Assembly (NCBI RefSeq): GCF_030160635.1
Contig: NZ_BSOS01000005.1
Span: 62,001 to 126,000, forward strand
Length of the DNA stretch: 64,000 nt
Source of the DNA: Acidocella aquatica
GTDB taxonomy: Bacteria > Pseudomonadota > Alphaproteobacteria > Acetobacterales > Acetobacteraceae
Direction of reading: 5' to 3'
Shown here: positions 43,933-53,782 of the stretch, in pieces
Layout of the letters: each line of letters opens with the position of its first letter
Position numbering within the stretch: the stretch's first letter is position 1
The notes under the pieces: model-generated
Told to the model about the DNA's origin: nothing
The model's database searches: none
The model's input: only the letters and a program-made list of their open reading frames with translations
Made by a program: the position numbers and the translations under genes

Positions 43933-44298
43933 AATAAGGCGCGCGCCGAGCTGGCCTCTGCGTAAAACGAGCGGCGAGGCGCGTTTGTTCCGCTTTGGCC
44001 GCGCGTTACGCGCCGAATCAGGGCTGGTTTCGTAGTATTTTGGCAACGCCAGGAAAAAAATATTATACTAAAAACTTAATGGTTTACGGTGCTTTGTGCG
44101 TAATTTCCCGAGAATCTGGCATCAGATTGTTCCAATAAACGAGATTATAATTATAAATTATAAGCTTGTTAAATTTTAATGAATTTATTTGGTTTGGCGA
44201 TATTCTTCGGTCTGTTTTGAAAAATAAATATCCTTGACGCATGGTTCGGGGGGGGGCACACATTTTAGAGTTGTGATGCCTATTTTAGGAATCTCTCC
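43933..44298. other. AT-rich intergenic region without a gene
   Basis: Of 366 bases, roughly 44040-44225 is very AT-rich for this genome, with runs such as ATTATAATTATAAATTATAA. No open frame with support is visible. TTGACG at 44235-44240 followed by CATTTTAG suggests a promoter for the downstream small gene. An unannotated small RNA or a nucleoid-protein site cannot be excluded. Confidence 0.6.
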
Positions 44299-44550
44299 AT
44301 GATTTCACCGAAGTCGAGCGCTCTGATGCCATGCACCGCCTTTTTCACCGAGGGGCGCGTTTTCGCGGGAATTACGGCTCTTTTCATGCAGTTGACCCTG
44401 ATTCTCTGGCCTGTGGCCGCCCGCTGGGCCCGCGCCACGGGTGAGCAGACCGGTATGGAAAAGAAACTGGCGGAACTCTCGGAGACGCATCGCGTGCATA
44501 CCGACCCCTATGCCAAGCAGCCGGAGAAGAAATTCCGCCAGCTTGCCTGA
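44299..44550 (+). CDS. Small single-pass membrane protein
   Basis: 83 residues. One hydrophobic segment (ITALFMQLTLILWPVAARWA, about 25-45) is followed by a charged cytoplasmic tail (KKLAELSETHRVHTDPYAKQ). No family was recognised. The end overlaps the methyltransferase start by 8 bp, so they are probably coupled. Confidence 0.55.
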   Translation: MISPKSSALMPCTAFFTEGRVFAGITALFMQLTLILWPVAARWARATGEQTGMEKKLAELSETHRVHTDPYAKQPEKKFRQLA

Positions 44551-45202
44551 GTTTGGCGGCCGCGGCTTCGCCGGATTTATCCGCGCCAACACGGCGCTGG
44601 GGGCTTCCCGGCTGGTTCCGGGCATAAAGATTTATCTTGCTTGCGAGATCACGCCGCTGTGGCAGGCGAGTGAAGAATTTTTGCAACACCACGGCATGGC
44701 GCCGCCCTTTTGGGCCTTTGCCTGGCCGGGTTCCGAGGCGCTGGCCCGCCATATCACCGATCATCCAGAGCTGGTGCGCGGCTTGCGCGTGCTCGATTTT
44801 GCCGCCGGTTGCGGCCTCGCGGCGCTGGCGGCGCGCAGGGCTGGCGCCGCGCAGGTGGATGCCGCTGAGATCGACCCGCTGGCCGGGGCGGCCATCAGCT
44901 TGAACGCGGCGGAAAATGGCTTGGCGGTGAATGTGCTGCAGGGGGATATCGTGGGCGCGGATTGCCGCTGGGATGTCATTCTGTGCGGAGATGTCTGCTA
45001 TGAAGCGCCGATGACAAGGCATATTTTGCCCTGGCTGCGCCGCTGCGCGGCGGCGGCGGTGGTGGTCATCGCGGATCCGGGGCGCAAATACGCGCCGGAC
45101 GAGGGCGAGCTGCTGGCCCGCTACGAGGTGCCGACCAGCCTGGCGCTGGAGGATTCGTGCTCACGCCAGGTGAAATTGTTTCGCCTGTTAGCCACGCCTT
45201 AA
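44543..45202 (+). CDS. Class I methyltransferase, ETF-beta lysine methyltransferase/Nnt1-like
   Basis: 219 residues if translation starts at the TTG at 44543; no good ATG with a binding site exists, and the frame is open to a GTG at 44441. FWAFAWPGSEALARHI, SAM motif VLDFAAGCGLAALAARRAG, VDAAEIDPLAG and IADPGRKYAP match the group of protein lysine methyltransferases that includes mitochondrial ETFBKMT. The likely target is electron transfer flavoprotein beta. It lies upstream of sdhCDAB. The start is uncertain. Confidence 0.8.
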   Translation: MPEFGGRGFAGFIRANTALGASRLVPGIKIYLACEITPLWQASEEFLQHHGMAPPFWAFAWPGSEALARHITDHPELVRGLRVLDFAAGCGLAALAARRAGAAQVDAAEIDPLAGAAISLNAAENGLAVNVLQGDIVGADCRWDVILCGDVCYEAPMTRHILPWLRRCAAAAVVVIADPGRKYAPDEGELLARYEVPTSLALEDSCSRQVKLFRLLATP

Positions 45203-45328
45203 GCCATGACGTGGCAGCGTATCTAACCATTTGCCTGTTCACGAATTGGTACGTTGACCCTGCGAAATCCGGGGACTAAGCAACTGCAGCATAAAAGAAC
45301 CTGAATGACCCGTTGAGAGAGGTTTTCC

Positions 45329-45763
45329 ATGAAGGATGTCCGCGAAGCCCTGATGGTAGGGCGTAACACGGAGGGCAAGCTGGTGCGCCGGCCGCTCTCC
45401 CCGCATTTGCAGGCCTATAATATGATGCAAATGTCCTCCGCCACCTCCATTTTCCATCGTGCCACCGGCATCGCCCTGGGGGCCGGCACGCTGCTGCTCA
45501 CCGCCTGGCTGGTCAGCGCCGCCGCGGGGGATGAAGCTTTCTCCGTCGTGCAGGCGCTTCTTGCCTCCTGGATCGGGGTGCTGGTCCTCATGGGCTTTAC
45601 GTTCGCCCTGTTCTACCATTTCTGCAACGGCATCCGGCACCTGTTCTGGGATACCGGCCGCGGGTTCGAGCTTGAAGCCATGCACCGCAACGGCCGCATG
45701 GTGATCGCCGGGGCAGTGGTTCTCACGGTGGCGTTCTGGATTGTCGGCTTTTTGGTGTGGTGA
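45329..45763 (+). CDS. sdhC: Succinate dehydrogenase cytochrome b556 subunit
   Basis: 144 residues with three membrane helices. RRPLSPHLQAYNM and SIFHRATGIALGAG are the SdhC start, with the ubiquinone-site Ser/Arg; LFYHFCNGIRHLFWD holds the heme-binding His. Membrane anchor of complex II. The promoter probably lies in the 126-bp gap upstream (TTGACC at 45254). Confidence 0.95.
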   Translation: MKDVREALMVGRNTEGKLVRRPLSPHLQAYNMMQMSSATSIFHRATGIALGAGTLLLTAWLVSAAAGDEAFSVVQALLASWIGVLVLMGFTFALFYHFCNGIRHLFWDTGRGFELEAMHRNGRMVIAGAVVLTVAFWIVGFLVW

Positions 45764-45768
45764 ATGAC

Positions 45769-46170
45769 ATGAACAAAGACAGCGCGCCTTCCATTGATAT
45801 CATGCGCAGCCAGCTCGGCCGCGCGCGCGGCCTTGGCGCCGCCAAATCCGGCCTGCACCATTGGTGGACGCAGCGCGTCACCGCGATGGCGCTGCTGCCG
45901 CTCTCGCTCTACTTTGTGCTCTCGGTGCTGATGCTTGCGGGCGCCGGCCGCGCGCAGATGGCCGCCTATATCGGCGAGCCGTGGAACACGGTGCTGTTCC
46001 TCTGCCTGATCGCGGCGCTGTTCTCCCACCTCAGCCTCGGCATGCAGGTGGTGATCGAGGATTATGTGCGCAGCGACGCCAAGCGGATGGTGACACTCCT
46101 GGTGGTCAAGGGGGGCATTGTTGTGCTCGCCCTGGCCTGCGCGGTGTCTGTCCTTAAACTCGCCTTTTAA
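45769..46170 (+). CDS. sdhD: Succinate dehydrogenase membrane anchor subunit
   Basis: 133 residues from the ATG at 45769 (in-frame GTGs 9 and 12 bases upstream are possible). [20 protein letters not shown] is the conserved N-terminal part; three membrane helices follow, and the heme-binding His is in [18 protein letters not shown]. Second membrane anchor of complex II. Confidence 0.94.
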   Translation: MNKDSAPSIDIMRSQLGRARGLGAAKSGLHHWWTQRVTAMALLPLSLYFVLSVLMLAGAGRAQMAAYIGEPWNTVLFLCLIAALFSHLSLGMQVVIEDYVRSDAKRMVTLLVVKGGIVVLALACAVSVLKLAF

Positions 46171-46190
46171 GCAAAACGGATTTTGCCCTC

Positions 46191-48002
46191 ATGAACGCGT
46201 TTTCAAAACCTTCACTCGGCGCCTATAATGTTATTGACCACACCTATGATGTCGTGGTCGTTGGCGCGGGTGGTTCCGGCCTGCGCACCACGCTTGGCAT
46301 GGGCGCCGCCGGCCTCAAAACCGCCTGCATCACCAAGGTCTTCCCCACCCGCTCGCACACGGTGGCGGCGCAGGGCGGCATTTCCGCCGCGCTGGGCAAC
46401 ATGGGCGAGGACGATTGGCGCTGGCACATGTACGACACCGTAAAAGGGTCGGACTGGCTGGGCGACCAGGATGCGATCGAATACATGTGCCGCGAGGCGG
46501 TGCCCGCGATCTATGAGCTGGAGCATTACGGCATGCCCTTCTCGCGCACCGAGGACGGCAAGATCTATCAGCGCCCGTTCGGCGGCCATATGAAGGAATA
46601 CGGCAAGGAACCGGCGATGCGCGCCTGCGCCGCGGCTGACCGCACCGGCCATGCCATGCTGCATACCCTGTACCAGCAGAGCTTGAAGCACGAGGTCGAG
46701 TTCTTCGTCGAATATTTCGCGCTCGACCTGATCATGGACTCCGAAGGCGCCTGCCGGGGCGTGATGGCCTGGAACCTTGAGGACGGCACCATCCACCGCT
46801 TCCGTGCGCAGCAGGTTGTGCTGGCGACCGGCGGTTATGGCCGCGCCTTCCTCTCCTGCACCTCCGCCCACACCTGCACGGGCGATGGCGGCGGCATGGT
46901 CATCCGCGCCGGGCTGCCGGTGCAGGATATGGAATTCGTGCAGTTCCACCCGACCGGCATTTTCCCCGCCGGCTGCCTCATCACCGAGGGTGCCCGCGGC
47001 GAAGGCGGCTACCTCACCAATTCCGAGGGCGAGCGCTTCATGGAACGCTACGCGCCGACCGCGAAAGACCTCGCCTCGCGCGATGTGGTGTCGCGCTCGA
47101 TGACGGTCGAGATCAACGAAGGCCGTGGCGTGGGCCCGAACAAAGACCATATCCTGCTGCATCTGGAGCATCTGGGCGCGGATATCCTGCATGAGCGCCT
47201 GCCCGGCATCTCGGAGACCGCGCGCGTGTTCGCAGGCGTGGATGTGACCAAGGAAGCCATCCCCGTGCTGCCGACCGTGCATTATAACATGGGCGGCATC
47301 CCGACCAATTACCGCACCGAAGTGCTGCGCCCCACGGCCTCCAACCCTGATGCCGTGGTCCCTGGCTTGATGGCCGTGGGCGAGGCTGCTTGCGTCTCCG
47401 TGCATGGCGCCAACCGGCTTGGTACCAACTCCCTGCTCGACCTCGTGGTGTTCGGCCGCGCCGCCGCCCACCGCGCCGCCGAGATCGTGAAGCCAGGCGC
47501 CAGCCAGGCGCCACTGCCCGCCGGTGCGGGTGAGGCCTCGCTGGCCCGGTTTGATAAAACCCGCCACGCCAAGGGCGGCACCACCGTCGCCACGCTGCGC
47601 GATACGCTGCAGCGGACCATGCAGGGCCACGCCGCCGTGTTCCGTAACTCCAAGAGCCTGACCGAGGGCGTGGAGAAGATGACGAAGCTCTGGGGCGGGC
47701 TTGAGGATATGCATGTCTCCGACCGCAGCCTGGTGTGGAACTCCGACCTCATGGAAGCGCTGGAGCTCGACAACCTCATGGGCAACGCGATGACCACCAT
47801 GGTCAGCGCCGAAGCCCGCAAGGAAAGCCGTGGCGCCCAGGCGCATGACGACTTCCCGGATCGCGATGATGCGAACTGGATGAAGCACACGATTTCATAT
47901 TGCGACGACAAGGGTGCGGTGAAACTGGAATACCGTCCGGTGAAAATGCAAACCCTCACCAATGAAGTTTCCGTATTCCCGCCCAAGAAGCGCGTATATT
48001 AA
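46191..48002 (+). CDS. sdhA: Succinate dehydrogenase flavoprotein subunit
   Basis: 603 residues. FAD motif [18 protein letters not shown], the covalent FAD His in [18 protein letters not shown], active-site segments [20 protein letters not shown] and the Arg in [13 protein letters not shown], and [20 protein letters not shown] are all intact. It oxidises succinate to fumarate and passes electrons to SdhB. Codon use is typical of a highly expressed gene. Confidence 0.98.
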   Translation: MNAFSKPSLGAYNVIDHTYDVVVVGAGGSGLRTTLGMGAAGLKTACITKVFPTRSHTVAAQGGISAALGNMGEDDWRWHMYDTVKGSDWLGDQDAIEYMCREAVPAIYELEHYGMPFSRTEDGKIYQRPFGGHMKEYGKEPAMRACAAADRTGHAMLHTLYQQSLKHEVEFFVEYFALDLIMDSEGACRGVMAWNLEDGTIHRFRAQQVVLATGGYGRAFLSCTSAHTCTGDGGGMVIRAGLPVQDMEFVQFHPTGIFPAGCLITEGARGEGGYLTNSEGERFMERYAPTAKDLASRDVVSRSMTVEINEGRGVGPNKDHILLHLEHLGADILHERLPGISETARVFAGVDVTKEAIPVLPTVHYNMGGIPTNYRTEVLRPTASNPDAVVPGLMAVGEAACVSVHGANRLGTNSLLDLVVFGRAAAHRAAEIVKPGASQAPLPAGAGEASLARFDKTRHAKGGTTVATLRDTLQRTMQGHAAVFRNSKSLTEGVEKMTKLWGGLEDMHVSDRSLVWNSDLMEALELDNLMGNAMTTMVSAEARKESRGAQAHDDFPDRDDANWMKHTISYCDDKGAVKLEYRPVKMQTLTNEVSVFPPKKRVY

Positions 48003-48014
48003 GGGGTCACGAAC

Positions 48015-48797
48015 ATGGCAGAATTTACGCTTCCTGCGAATTCCAAGGTCGGCACCGGCAAAACCTACAAGGCCCCGGCCGGCGCCAAGCGCGTCAAGGA
48101 ATTCAAGATTTATCGCTGGAACCCCGATGACGGGAAAAATCCGGTCACCGATACCTATGAGATCGACCTCGACGCCTGCGGCCCGATGGTGCTCGACGCT
48201 ATCATCAAGATCAAAAACGAGGTCGATAGCTCGCTGACCTTCCGCCGCTCCTGCCGCGAAGGCATCTGCGGCTCCTGCGCCATGAATATCGACGGCACCA
48301 ACACCCTGGCCTGCCTCAAGCCGATTGATGATGTGAAGGGCGCCGTCGCCATCAGCCCGCTGCCGCATATGCCGGTGGTCAAAGACCTGGTGCCCGACCT
48401 CAGCCTCGCCTATGCGCAATACCGCTCCGTCGAGCCCTGGCTGCAATCAGACTCCGCCCCCCCGCCCGATGGCGAACGCCGCCAGAGCAAGGAGGAACGC
48501 GCCGAAATCGATGGGCTGTGGGAATGCATCCTCTGCTTCTGCTGCTCCACCTCCTGCCCCAGCTACTGGTGGAATGGCGATCGCTATCTCGGCCCGGCCG
48601 TGCTCATGGCCGCCTATCGCTGGATCGCCGATAGCCGCGACGAACACACCGGCCAGCGCCTCGACGCGCTGGAAGACCCGTTCAAACTCTACCGCTGCCA
48701 CACCATCATGAACTGCACCCAAACCTGCCCCAAAGGCCTGAACCCGGCCAAGGCGATCGGCAAGGTCAAGCAGTTGATGCTGGAACGGCAGGGTTAA
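48015..48797 (+). CDS. sdhB: Succinate dehydrogenase iron-sulfur subunit
   Basis: 260 residues. Ligands for the three clusters are visible: [21 protein letters not shown] (2Fe-2S, about 75-95), [16 protein letters not shown] (4Fe-4S) and [17 protein letters not shown] (3Fe-4S). It carries electrons from SdhA to the quinone in the membrane. Last gene of sdhCDAB; a hairpin follows. Confidence 0.98.
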   Translation: MAEFTLPANSKVGTGKTYKAPAGAKRVKEFKIYRWNPDDGKNPVTDTYEIDLDACGPMVLDAIIKIKNEVDSSLTFRRSCREGICGSCAMNIDGTNTLACLKPIDDVKGAVAISPLPHMPVVKDLVPDLSLAYAQYRSVEPWLQSDSAPPPDGERRQSKEERAEIDGLWECILCFCCSTSCPSYWWNGDRYLGPAVLMAAYRWIADSRDEHTGQRLDALEDPFKLYRCHTIMNCTQTCPKGLNPAKAIGKVKQLMLERQG

Positions 48798-48807
48798 GGG
48801 ATAGTAG

Positions 48808-48831
48808 GTCCAGGGGGTTTCACCCCTGGAC
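48808..48831. terminator. Hairpin after sdhB
   Basis: GTCCAGGGG and CCCCTGGAC form a 9-bp stem eleven bases after the sdhB stop. No T-run follows, so it may be a weak or factor-dependent terminator, or an mRNA 3' end stabiliser. Confidence 0.55.
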
Positions 48832-48860
48832 TCCCGGCAGCGGCGCACCTTTAAAAACCA

Positions 48861-48922
48861 GTTTTCCTGAGGGCGAGCAACATTTTGGCACGCTCGGGTG
48901 AATGAGCCTCAAACAATCGCGC
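48861..48922 (+). repeat. Modular dispersed repeat, degenerate tail copy
   Basis: GTTTTCCTGAGGGCGA, then ACGCTCGGGTGAATGAGCCT and CAAACAATCGCGC follow the conserved tail of the 106-bp repeat with many substitutions. The hairpin part is missing. This is an old, decayed copy. Confidence 0.6.
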
Positions 48923-49023
48923 AAAGGTGAGCGTATGTTGAATGATGGCGGTGGGCCAATATTCGGTAGCAAAGCCAAGCTTGGAGTATCCGTTGTGGTC
49001 AAGCGGCTTTCGGCGCCCAGTTT

Positions 49024-49078
49024 CGCCCTGCTTTGAGTCGTGCATTTGCGTGGACGGCGCGTTTTCGCATGATGGCGG
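49024..49078. repeat. Second dispersed repeat family, copy 2
   Basis: CGCCCTGCTTTGAGT at 49024-49038 and a 27-base block ending GTTTTCGCATGATGGCGG at 49052-49078 match 20730-20784. The 13 bases between differ in the two copies. Confidence 0.75.
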
Positions 49079-49307
49079 TTATTGCGGCTTTTGCGGGTTT
49101 TCCGGCGGCGATTATGGCTTGATACTTGGCTTTGAAGTCTGGGTTGAAGCGTGTTGCGACGATATGGGAAAATAATAGTTGGCGAATCGAAATTAACGGC
49201 CAAAATAGTTTAATTAATAAAACTTAATTTTTTGGAAATCGTAATTTAGTCAACTTTAAGTGCAAAGAATTTTCTAAGCTGTCGCTGAGGCACTTCTGGG
49301 AGCTAAA

Positions 49308-50150
49308 ATGAAAACCGTGCGGATTTTATCCGTGGCGCTTGCCGCTGCGGCAGTGTTGTTTTGCGGTCTCAGTGGACCTGCCCAGGCGCAGGAACAAGTT
49401 GGCTTTCAGGCTTCCGACCCCTTTACGGCAAATGAGGTCACACTCACTGCGGAGTTGAACAAGCCGCTCGGCAATGGGCCATTTCCCGCCGTCGTGGTTA
49501 TGCATGGCTGTGGCGGCTGGCAACCGGCGGTGCTGTATTCGCTTGACCTGCTCTCGGAATACCTCAGCGAGCACGGCTATGTGGTTCTGGATGTGGACAG
49601 TTTCGGACCGCGCAACCTATCGGGCGACGAGATGTGCGCCAGCAATGCGCAACTCCGGCAAGCGCTCGTCTACCGCGCCCATGATGCCTTCGATGCTATG
49701 CGTTATCTACGCGCGCAACCCTTCGTCCAACCGCAGGACATTTTTCTGATGGGCCAAAGCAACGGTGGCAGCGTGGCGCTGGAAGCCGCGGACGCCAGCG
49801 ACCTGAAATCTCTCAATGGCCCCGGCGCTTTCCGTGGCGTGGTGGCCTATTACCCGTGGTGCGGCGTATATTCTCAGCGCCCCGTGGACCTCGCCTCACC
49901 TCTGCTGATCTTTAACGGCGGCGCCGATAACTGGGTGTCCGCCAGCCAATGCACGCGTATCAAAAGCACTGGCGCGGACATTGCCGAAATCACCTACCCT
50001 GATGCCGTGCATTCATTCGACATCAACATCCCCAAGCAACTCTATCAGGGCCATTGGGTCGGCTATGACCCGCAGGCAGCCCAAGATAGCGAGGCGCGCA
50101 TGCTTGCCTTTTTCAACGCTCAGCTCACGCCTGACATCCGTCAGGATTGA
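49308..50150 (+). CDS. Secreted dienelactone-hydrolase-like protein
   Basis: 280 residues with a signal peptide ending GPAQAQ. VVMHGCGGWQPAVLYSLDLL, LDVDSFGPRNLSGDEMCA and the nucleophile LMGQSNGGSVALEA (Ser in place of the Cys of true dienelactone hydrolase) match the periplasmic dienelactone hydrolase family group. The acid and His are in NGGADNWVSASQC and DAVHSFD. The substrate is unknown. First gene of the accessory region after sdhCDAB; convergent with the following operon. Confidence 0.85.
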   Translation: MKTVRILSVALAAAAVLFCGLSGPAQAQEQVGFQASDPFTANEVTLTAELNKPLGNGPFPAVVVMHGCGGWQPAVLYSLDLLSEYLSEHGYVVLDVDSFGPRNLSGDEMCASNAQLRQALVYRAHDAFDAMRYLRAQPFVQPQDIFLMGQSNGGSVALEAADASDLKSLNGPGAFRGVVAYYPWCGVYSQRPVDLASPLLIFNGGADNWVSASQCTRIKSTGADIAEITYPDAVHSFDINIPKQLYQGHWVGYDPQAAQDSEARMLAFFNAQLTPDIRQD

Positions 50151-50156
50151 GCCGCC

Positions 50157-52352
50157 TCAGAATGGGAGCCCGGGCTCAAAGGAGAGTTGCGTGTAAATAA
50201 CGCTGCCCGTCTCGAACACGGCCTCCACCTTCACCGGTCCGCGCAAACGCTGGAATGTGCAGGTAATCTTGGTGGGCAGCAAAGATGACTGCCTGACCGG
50301 GATACTCTCCACCACCAGCGTGCGCGTCTCAGTGTTGGGCGTCTCCAGGCACATGCATCGCATCTCGGGTAGGGGCAGCCGCCTATAGGGCCAGAGTGAG
50401 AGGCTGAAGGAATTCGCCACAAAGGCCCAAGCCAGCGCCGGTTCGTACCATTCCATGGCGCTTCTGGCGGCATAGGGAATGGAGGGAATGGCCAGGGCCA
50501 GCAAGCGCAGCAGCGGGGCGCGCAGCTTGTGAAGCTCACGTATACGCCACGCGTCAGGGTCAAGATGAAGAACAAGGCCGCCACCGAAACAGGAAGTGAG
50601 GATATGCTGCCCCTCCATATCCAGCCGCGTGGTGATGTGCTCGATTTTTCCGCGTCTGTTGGGTTGGCGGAAGCGCGACGGCAGCCTGCCGGTCACGGCG
50701 ACGGTCCACACGGCCGAGCCCGGCGCTAAGCTCGTCAATATCTGATAAGTTTCCGGTTCCGGCCAGGAGGCGGCAAGAACTGTCTGTTCTTGCGGCACGC
50801 CTGATTCCCGCCAGAAACTGCCAATGCCGCGCTCGGCAAGCCGCGTCTCGTAATTGGCCAGGCGGAACGGGCTGGCCGGCGCGCCCATATGGGGTGAATT
50901 CTGCACCTGCAAATGCAGATGCGGCACCGGCGAGCGGCCTGAATTCCCCACCTTACCCAGATAAGCCCCCAGCTCCACACGCGTGCCGGCTATTACCGCG
51001 ATGCTGGATTGCTTAAGATGTGCGAGCAGCACCCAACCGCCCTGATCCATGCGCAGCAGGACATAATTCCCCCAGTTTTCCGCATAGTTGCAAACCCCGA
51101 GCTCGTTATCGGGGATATTGTCCCTCACCCGCTCGACCGTACCGGAAGTTGGCGCGGTAACAAGCGCCTCCCAGATCGACTCGCCGGGCGGCCTCTGGAA
51201 ATCAAGCGCATAACGCCAAGCCCCGGAATGGCTCAACCGGCCATTGAAGCCTTGTGTGATCTGCACAGCCCCGGTCAAAGGCACAACAAGCAACGGCTCA
51301 TGGCTGCCAAACCGGCGTACATGGTCGACCGCATATGCCCAGGCTTGTTCGGGCGGTATGTTGTGCCGCTCATTGCGCCTGATCAACGCCTCGTCCTTGG
51401 TCAGGGTGAATGCCGTCAGGCAAATCCAGATTATTCCAATCGCCGGTAGTGGCAGAAACGCCCAGGCTGGCTCCATATGCTGGATTAGTGCCGCCAGCAC
51501 AGCCGCCCCCATGCCGCCAACAACCGCCAGGCCAAGGCTCGGCCAGCCCGGCAGGAAATACGCCGCCCCCAACGCCATACCCGCAATAAAGAAGTTATAT
51601 GACGCCGGTTGCCAGTAGAACGGCACCGACAGCCCCTGCAATTGTATGGAAGTGAGTGCGCCGGCCAGCCACCCGGCAAACCCGGTGAAAACAATTATCC
51701 GCGACCACAACAGCAAGGCGAGGCCGACGATAATCCCGACCTCCAATGTCGGCGAGAACACCAGCGAGCCCAGCGAACGGATGAAAATCTGCGCATCCGC
51801 CCAAGCATTCACGGGGGCCGGCCAGACCAACAGCGTGCTCGACGCACTCTGCACCCAGAGCGGGAACAGCGTGAACAAAATTCCCGCGACAATGCTGAAA
51901 CCAAGCACCATCGGCGGGAGCAGCGTTTCGGCAAGCGCGCGCATCAGCGCGGCGGTAATAAGGCCGGCCGCGCTTGCCGCCAGCGTGGCGAGCACGATCT
52001 CAGTTTCCAATGGCGTGTAGGAGCCAGAGGTGAGCCACGCGACCGCAACCGCGCCGAGAATTGCATTGGCCCGCACGCCACCGCCCAGCGCGGGCCTATC
52101 CAGCACCCCGATTAGGCGGCCAGTGATATCGCCCACCCAAAGCCCGAACAGCCCAAAGATCAGGCTGCGCACATGCCCGGCGGTAACCGCCACCCAGAGC
52201 AGAATGCCGAGCCTGGAATCGCCGATCAAAAACGCCAACCCTAGTGCGCCACCTACCCTGGCGAGCAACAAATCTCCAGCGCGGCGCATTGGCTTGGCCG
52301 GAAACTCCAAGCAACCGCCGCGCAGGGTATTAGAATTTTCCTGTTCGCTCAT
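50157..52352 (-). CDS. Urea transporter fused to an M23 metallopeptidase domain
   Basis: 731 residues in three parts. Residues about 30-320 are hydrophobic, with many membrane segments, and resemble the urea transporter family (PF03253-like repeats such as LGGGVRANAILGAVAVAWL and PFYWQPASYNFFIAGMALG). Residues about 355-490 are an M23 (LytM) domain: zinc ligands His 375 and Asp 384 (SHSGAWRYALDF), His 445 (LLAHLK) and the HLH at 478-480. The last 230 residues are a beta-rich part of unknown type. Last gene of the PqqD/ATP-grasp operon; its stop overlaps the decarboxylase end region by one base. Confidence 0.85.
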   Translation of the reverse strand: MSEQENSNTLRGGCLEFPAKPMRRAGDLLLARVGGALGLAFLIGDSRLGILLWVAVTAGHVRSLIFGLFGLWVGDITGRLIGVLDRPALGGGVRANAILGAVAVAWLTSGSYTPLETEIVLATLAASAAGLITAALMRALAETLLPPMVLGFSIVAGILFTLFPLWVQSASSTLLVWPAPVNAWADAQIFIRSLGSLVFSPTLEVGIIVGLALLLWSRIIVFTGFAGWLAGALTSIQLQGLSVPFYWQPASYNFFIAGMALGAAYFLPGWPSLGLAVVGGMGAAVLAALIQHMEPAWAFLPLPAIGIIWICLTAFTLTKDEALIRRNERHNIPPEQAWAYAVDHVRRFGSHEPLLVVPLTGAVQITQGFNGRLSHSGAWRYALDFQRPPGESIWEALVTAPTSGTVERVRDNIPDNELGVCNYAENWGNYVLLRMDQGGWVLLAHLKQSSIAVIAGTRVELGAYLGKVGNSGRSPVPHLHLQVQNSPHMGAPASPFRLANYETRLAERGIGSFWRESGVPQEQTVLAASWPEPETYQILTSLAPGSAVWTVAVTGRLPSRFRQPNRRGKIEHITTRLDMEGQHILTSCFGGGLVLHLDPDAWRIRELHKLRAPLLRLLALAIPSIPYAARSAMEWYEPALAWAFVANSFSLSLWPYRRLPLPEMRCMCLETPNTETRTLVVESIPVRQSSLLPTKITCTFQRLRGPVKVEAVFETGSVIYTQLSFEPGLPF

Positions 52353-53782
52353 TATCTGGTCAGATGCTCCGGCATCCTCTCCGGACCGCTAATATCCTCA
52401 AGCGTCTCGCGGGCACGGATGATATCAGCCTTGCCGTCGTTGCTGATCAGCACCAACGCGGGGCGATATTGGATGAACTGCATCCATTGTGTGACGTTAT
52501 AGGCGCCCACGGGATGGATCGTGAGAATATCGCCTGTCTCCAGCGGTGGAAGATCGACATGATCCCGGATCACGTCGATGGCCATGCACAACGAGCCGTA
52601 AATACGCGACGTCACCGGCGGCGCGTCAATCGTCCGTGCCGGCAAAATCTCGAACTGATACCATGCGCTCGTATACAGCAGGTTGATGCCGGCATCGACG
52701 ACATAGCCAATGCGTGAATCCTCATTAAGGATCATGCGTTCTTTATAGGCGCGCGCTGACAACCCGCCATCGGTGAGCGCCGGTCGGTTTACGCCCTTCA
52801 CGGCGATGACTGTGCTCAGCAGATAGCCGGCCTCATCCACCAGATAACGCCCGGTTTCAAGCCGCAGTAACGGCTGCTCGCCGGGCGGCAACTCACGCAA
52901 AACATCGGTGATCGCCGTCGCGAACGCCTCTATCGGCGGCACCACCTGCTCCGCAGGCCCGGCGAAACCGTGCAACAGGCTATGCGAGGGGAAGCCACCA
53001 CCCAAATTCAGACATGGCACCAGATAATGGTATCTGGCCCGCAATGCATCCCGAAGGTGCAACAATTTTTTCGCCGTAACAGCATAGGCGTTGGGGGCAA
53101 GAATGTAGGTGCCAATATGGCAGTGCAACGTATGCAGTTGCAGATTCGGATTCTCGAGAATCCGCGCCGCCGCGCGCTCAGCCTCGCCATTTTCCAAAGC
53201 AAAGCCGAATTTCGACCACACAGGCTTGATCTCGGGATCAAGCCACACGCGTAGCCCGATATCCACGACCTTGCCATGTTGCGCCACCAGTTCCTCGGCC
53301 AGGCTCAACTCGTCCCAGTTGTCGATCTGGATCAGCGCGCCTTCTTCAATCGCCGTCTTCATCGCCGCGCGCGGTTTGTAGGGGCCGTTGAAGACGATCT
53401 CATTACCCTCAAAGCCAATCTGCCGCGCCTTTTCGTACTCGAATTGCGAAACCACTTCCGCGATCCACCCCTCGCTTTGCAAAATTTTACAGATGGCACC
53501 GAGATAATTCGTCTTCAGCGACCACGCGAAGCTGGTCTTTTGATAACGGCTCCTGAATGCCTCGCGAATCCGCTTGGCCTTGGTCCGGATGTCGTATTCG
53601 GAAAAGACAAAGAGCGGCGAACCGAACTCCTCGATCAGCCCCACGACCGGCAGCCCGTCGATTTGGAACAGCGACGGTGCCCGCGGCCCACGCGCATAAA
53701 AATTACGGTCCTCAGCTACATGCGGGGCGTTGCGTCCAAGTTCTCCGCTGATGACGGGAGGAATGTAAGAACGATCCATCAT
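52352..53782 (-). CDS. Fold-type III PLP-dependent decarboxylase
   Basis: 476 residues of the Orn/DAP/Arg decarboxylase 2 family. The PLP Lys is K90 in FAWSLKTNYLG; HCHIGTYILAP (about 220-230), NLGGGFPSHS, RLETGRYLV (phosphate and ring contacts) and the dimer-site Cys 399 in YGSLCMAIDV are all in place. It may decarboxylate a free amino acid (like LysA) or one bound to a carrier (like BtrK of butirosin synthesis). The N-terminal extension of about 35 residues is longer than in LysA. Overlaps the ATP-grasp gene by 4 bp. Confidence 0.88.
   Translation of the reverse strand: MMDRSYIPPVISGELGRNAPHVAEDRNFYARGPRAPSLFQIDGLPVVGLIEEFGSPLFVFSEYDIRTKAKRIREAFRSRYQKTSFAWSLKTNYLGAICKILQSEGWIAEVVSQFEYEKARQIGFEGNEIVFNGPYKPRAAMKTAIEEGALIQIDNWDELSLAEELVAQHGKVVDIGLRVWLDPEIKPVWSKFGFALENGEAERAAARILENPNLQLHTLHCHIGTYILAPNAYAVTAKKLLHLRDALRARYHYLVPCLNLGGGFPSHSLLHGFAGPAEQVVPPIEAFATAITDVLRELPPGEQPLLRLETGRYLVDEAGYLLSTVIAVKGVNRPALTDGGLSARAYKERMILNEDSRIGYVVDAGINLLYTSAWYQFEILPARTIDAPPVTSRIYGSLCMAIDVIRDHVDLPPLETGDILTIHPVGAYNVTQWMQFIQYRPALVLISNDGKADIIRARETLEDISGPERMPEHLTR

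Larger units (their letters stand above)
48832..49307. other. Non-coding gap with decayed repeats
   Basis: The stretch holds a degenerate repeat copy (48861-48922), a copy of the second repeat family (49024-49078) and, from about 49160, an AT-rich part that probably carries the promoter of the next gene. No supported gene was seen. It marks the border between the sdh operon and the accessory region. Confidence 0.7.

Noticed and set aside
46212-47888. Long minus-strand open frame (558 codons)
   Set aside because: Antisense to sdhA, whose frame is unmistakable; no recognisable protein.
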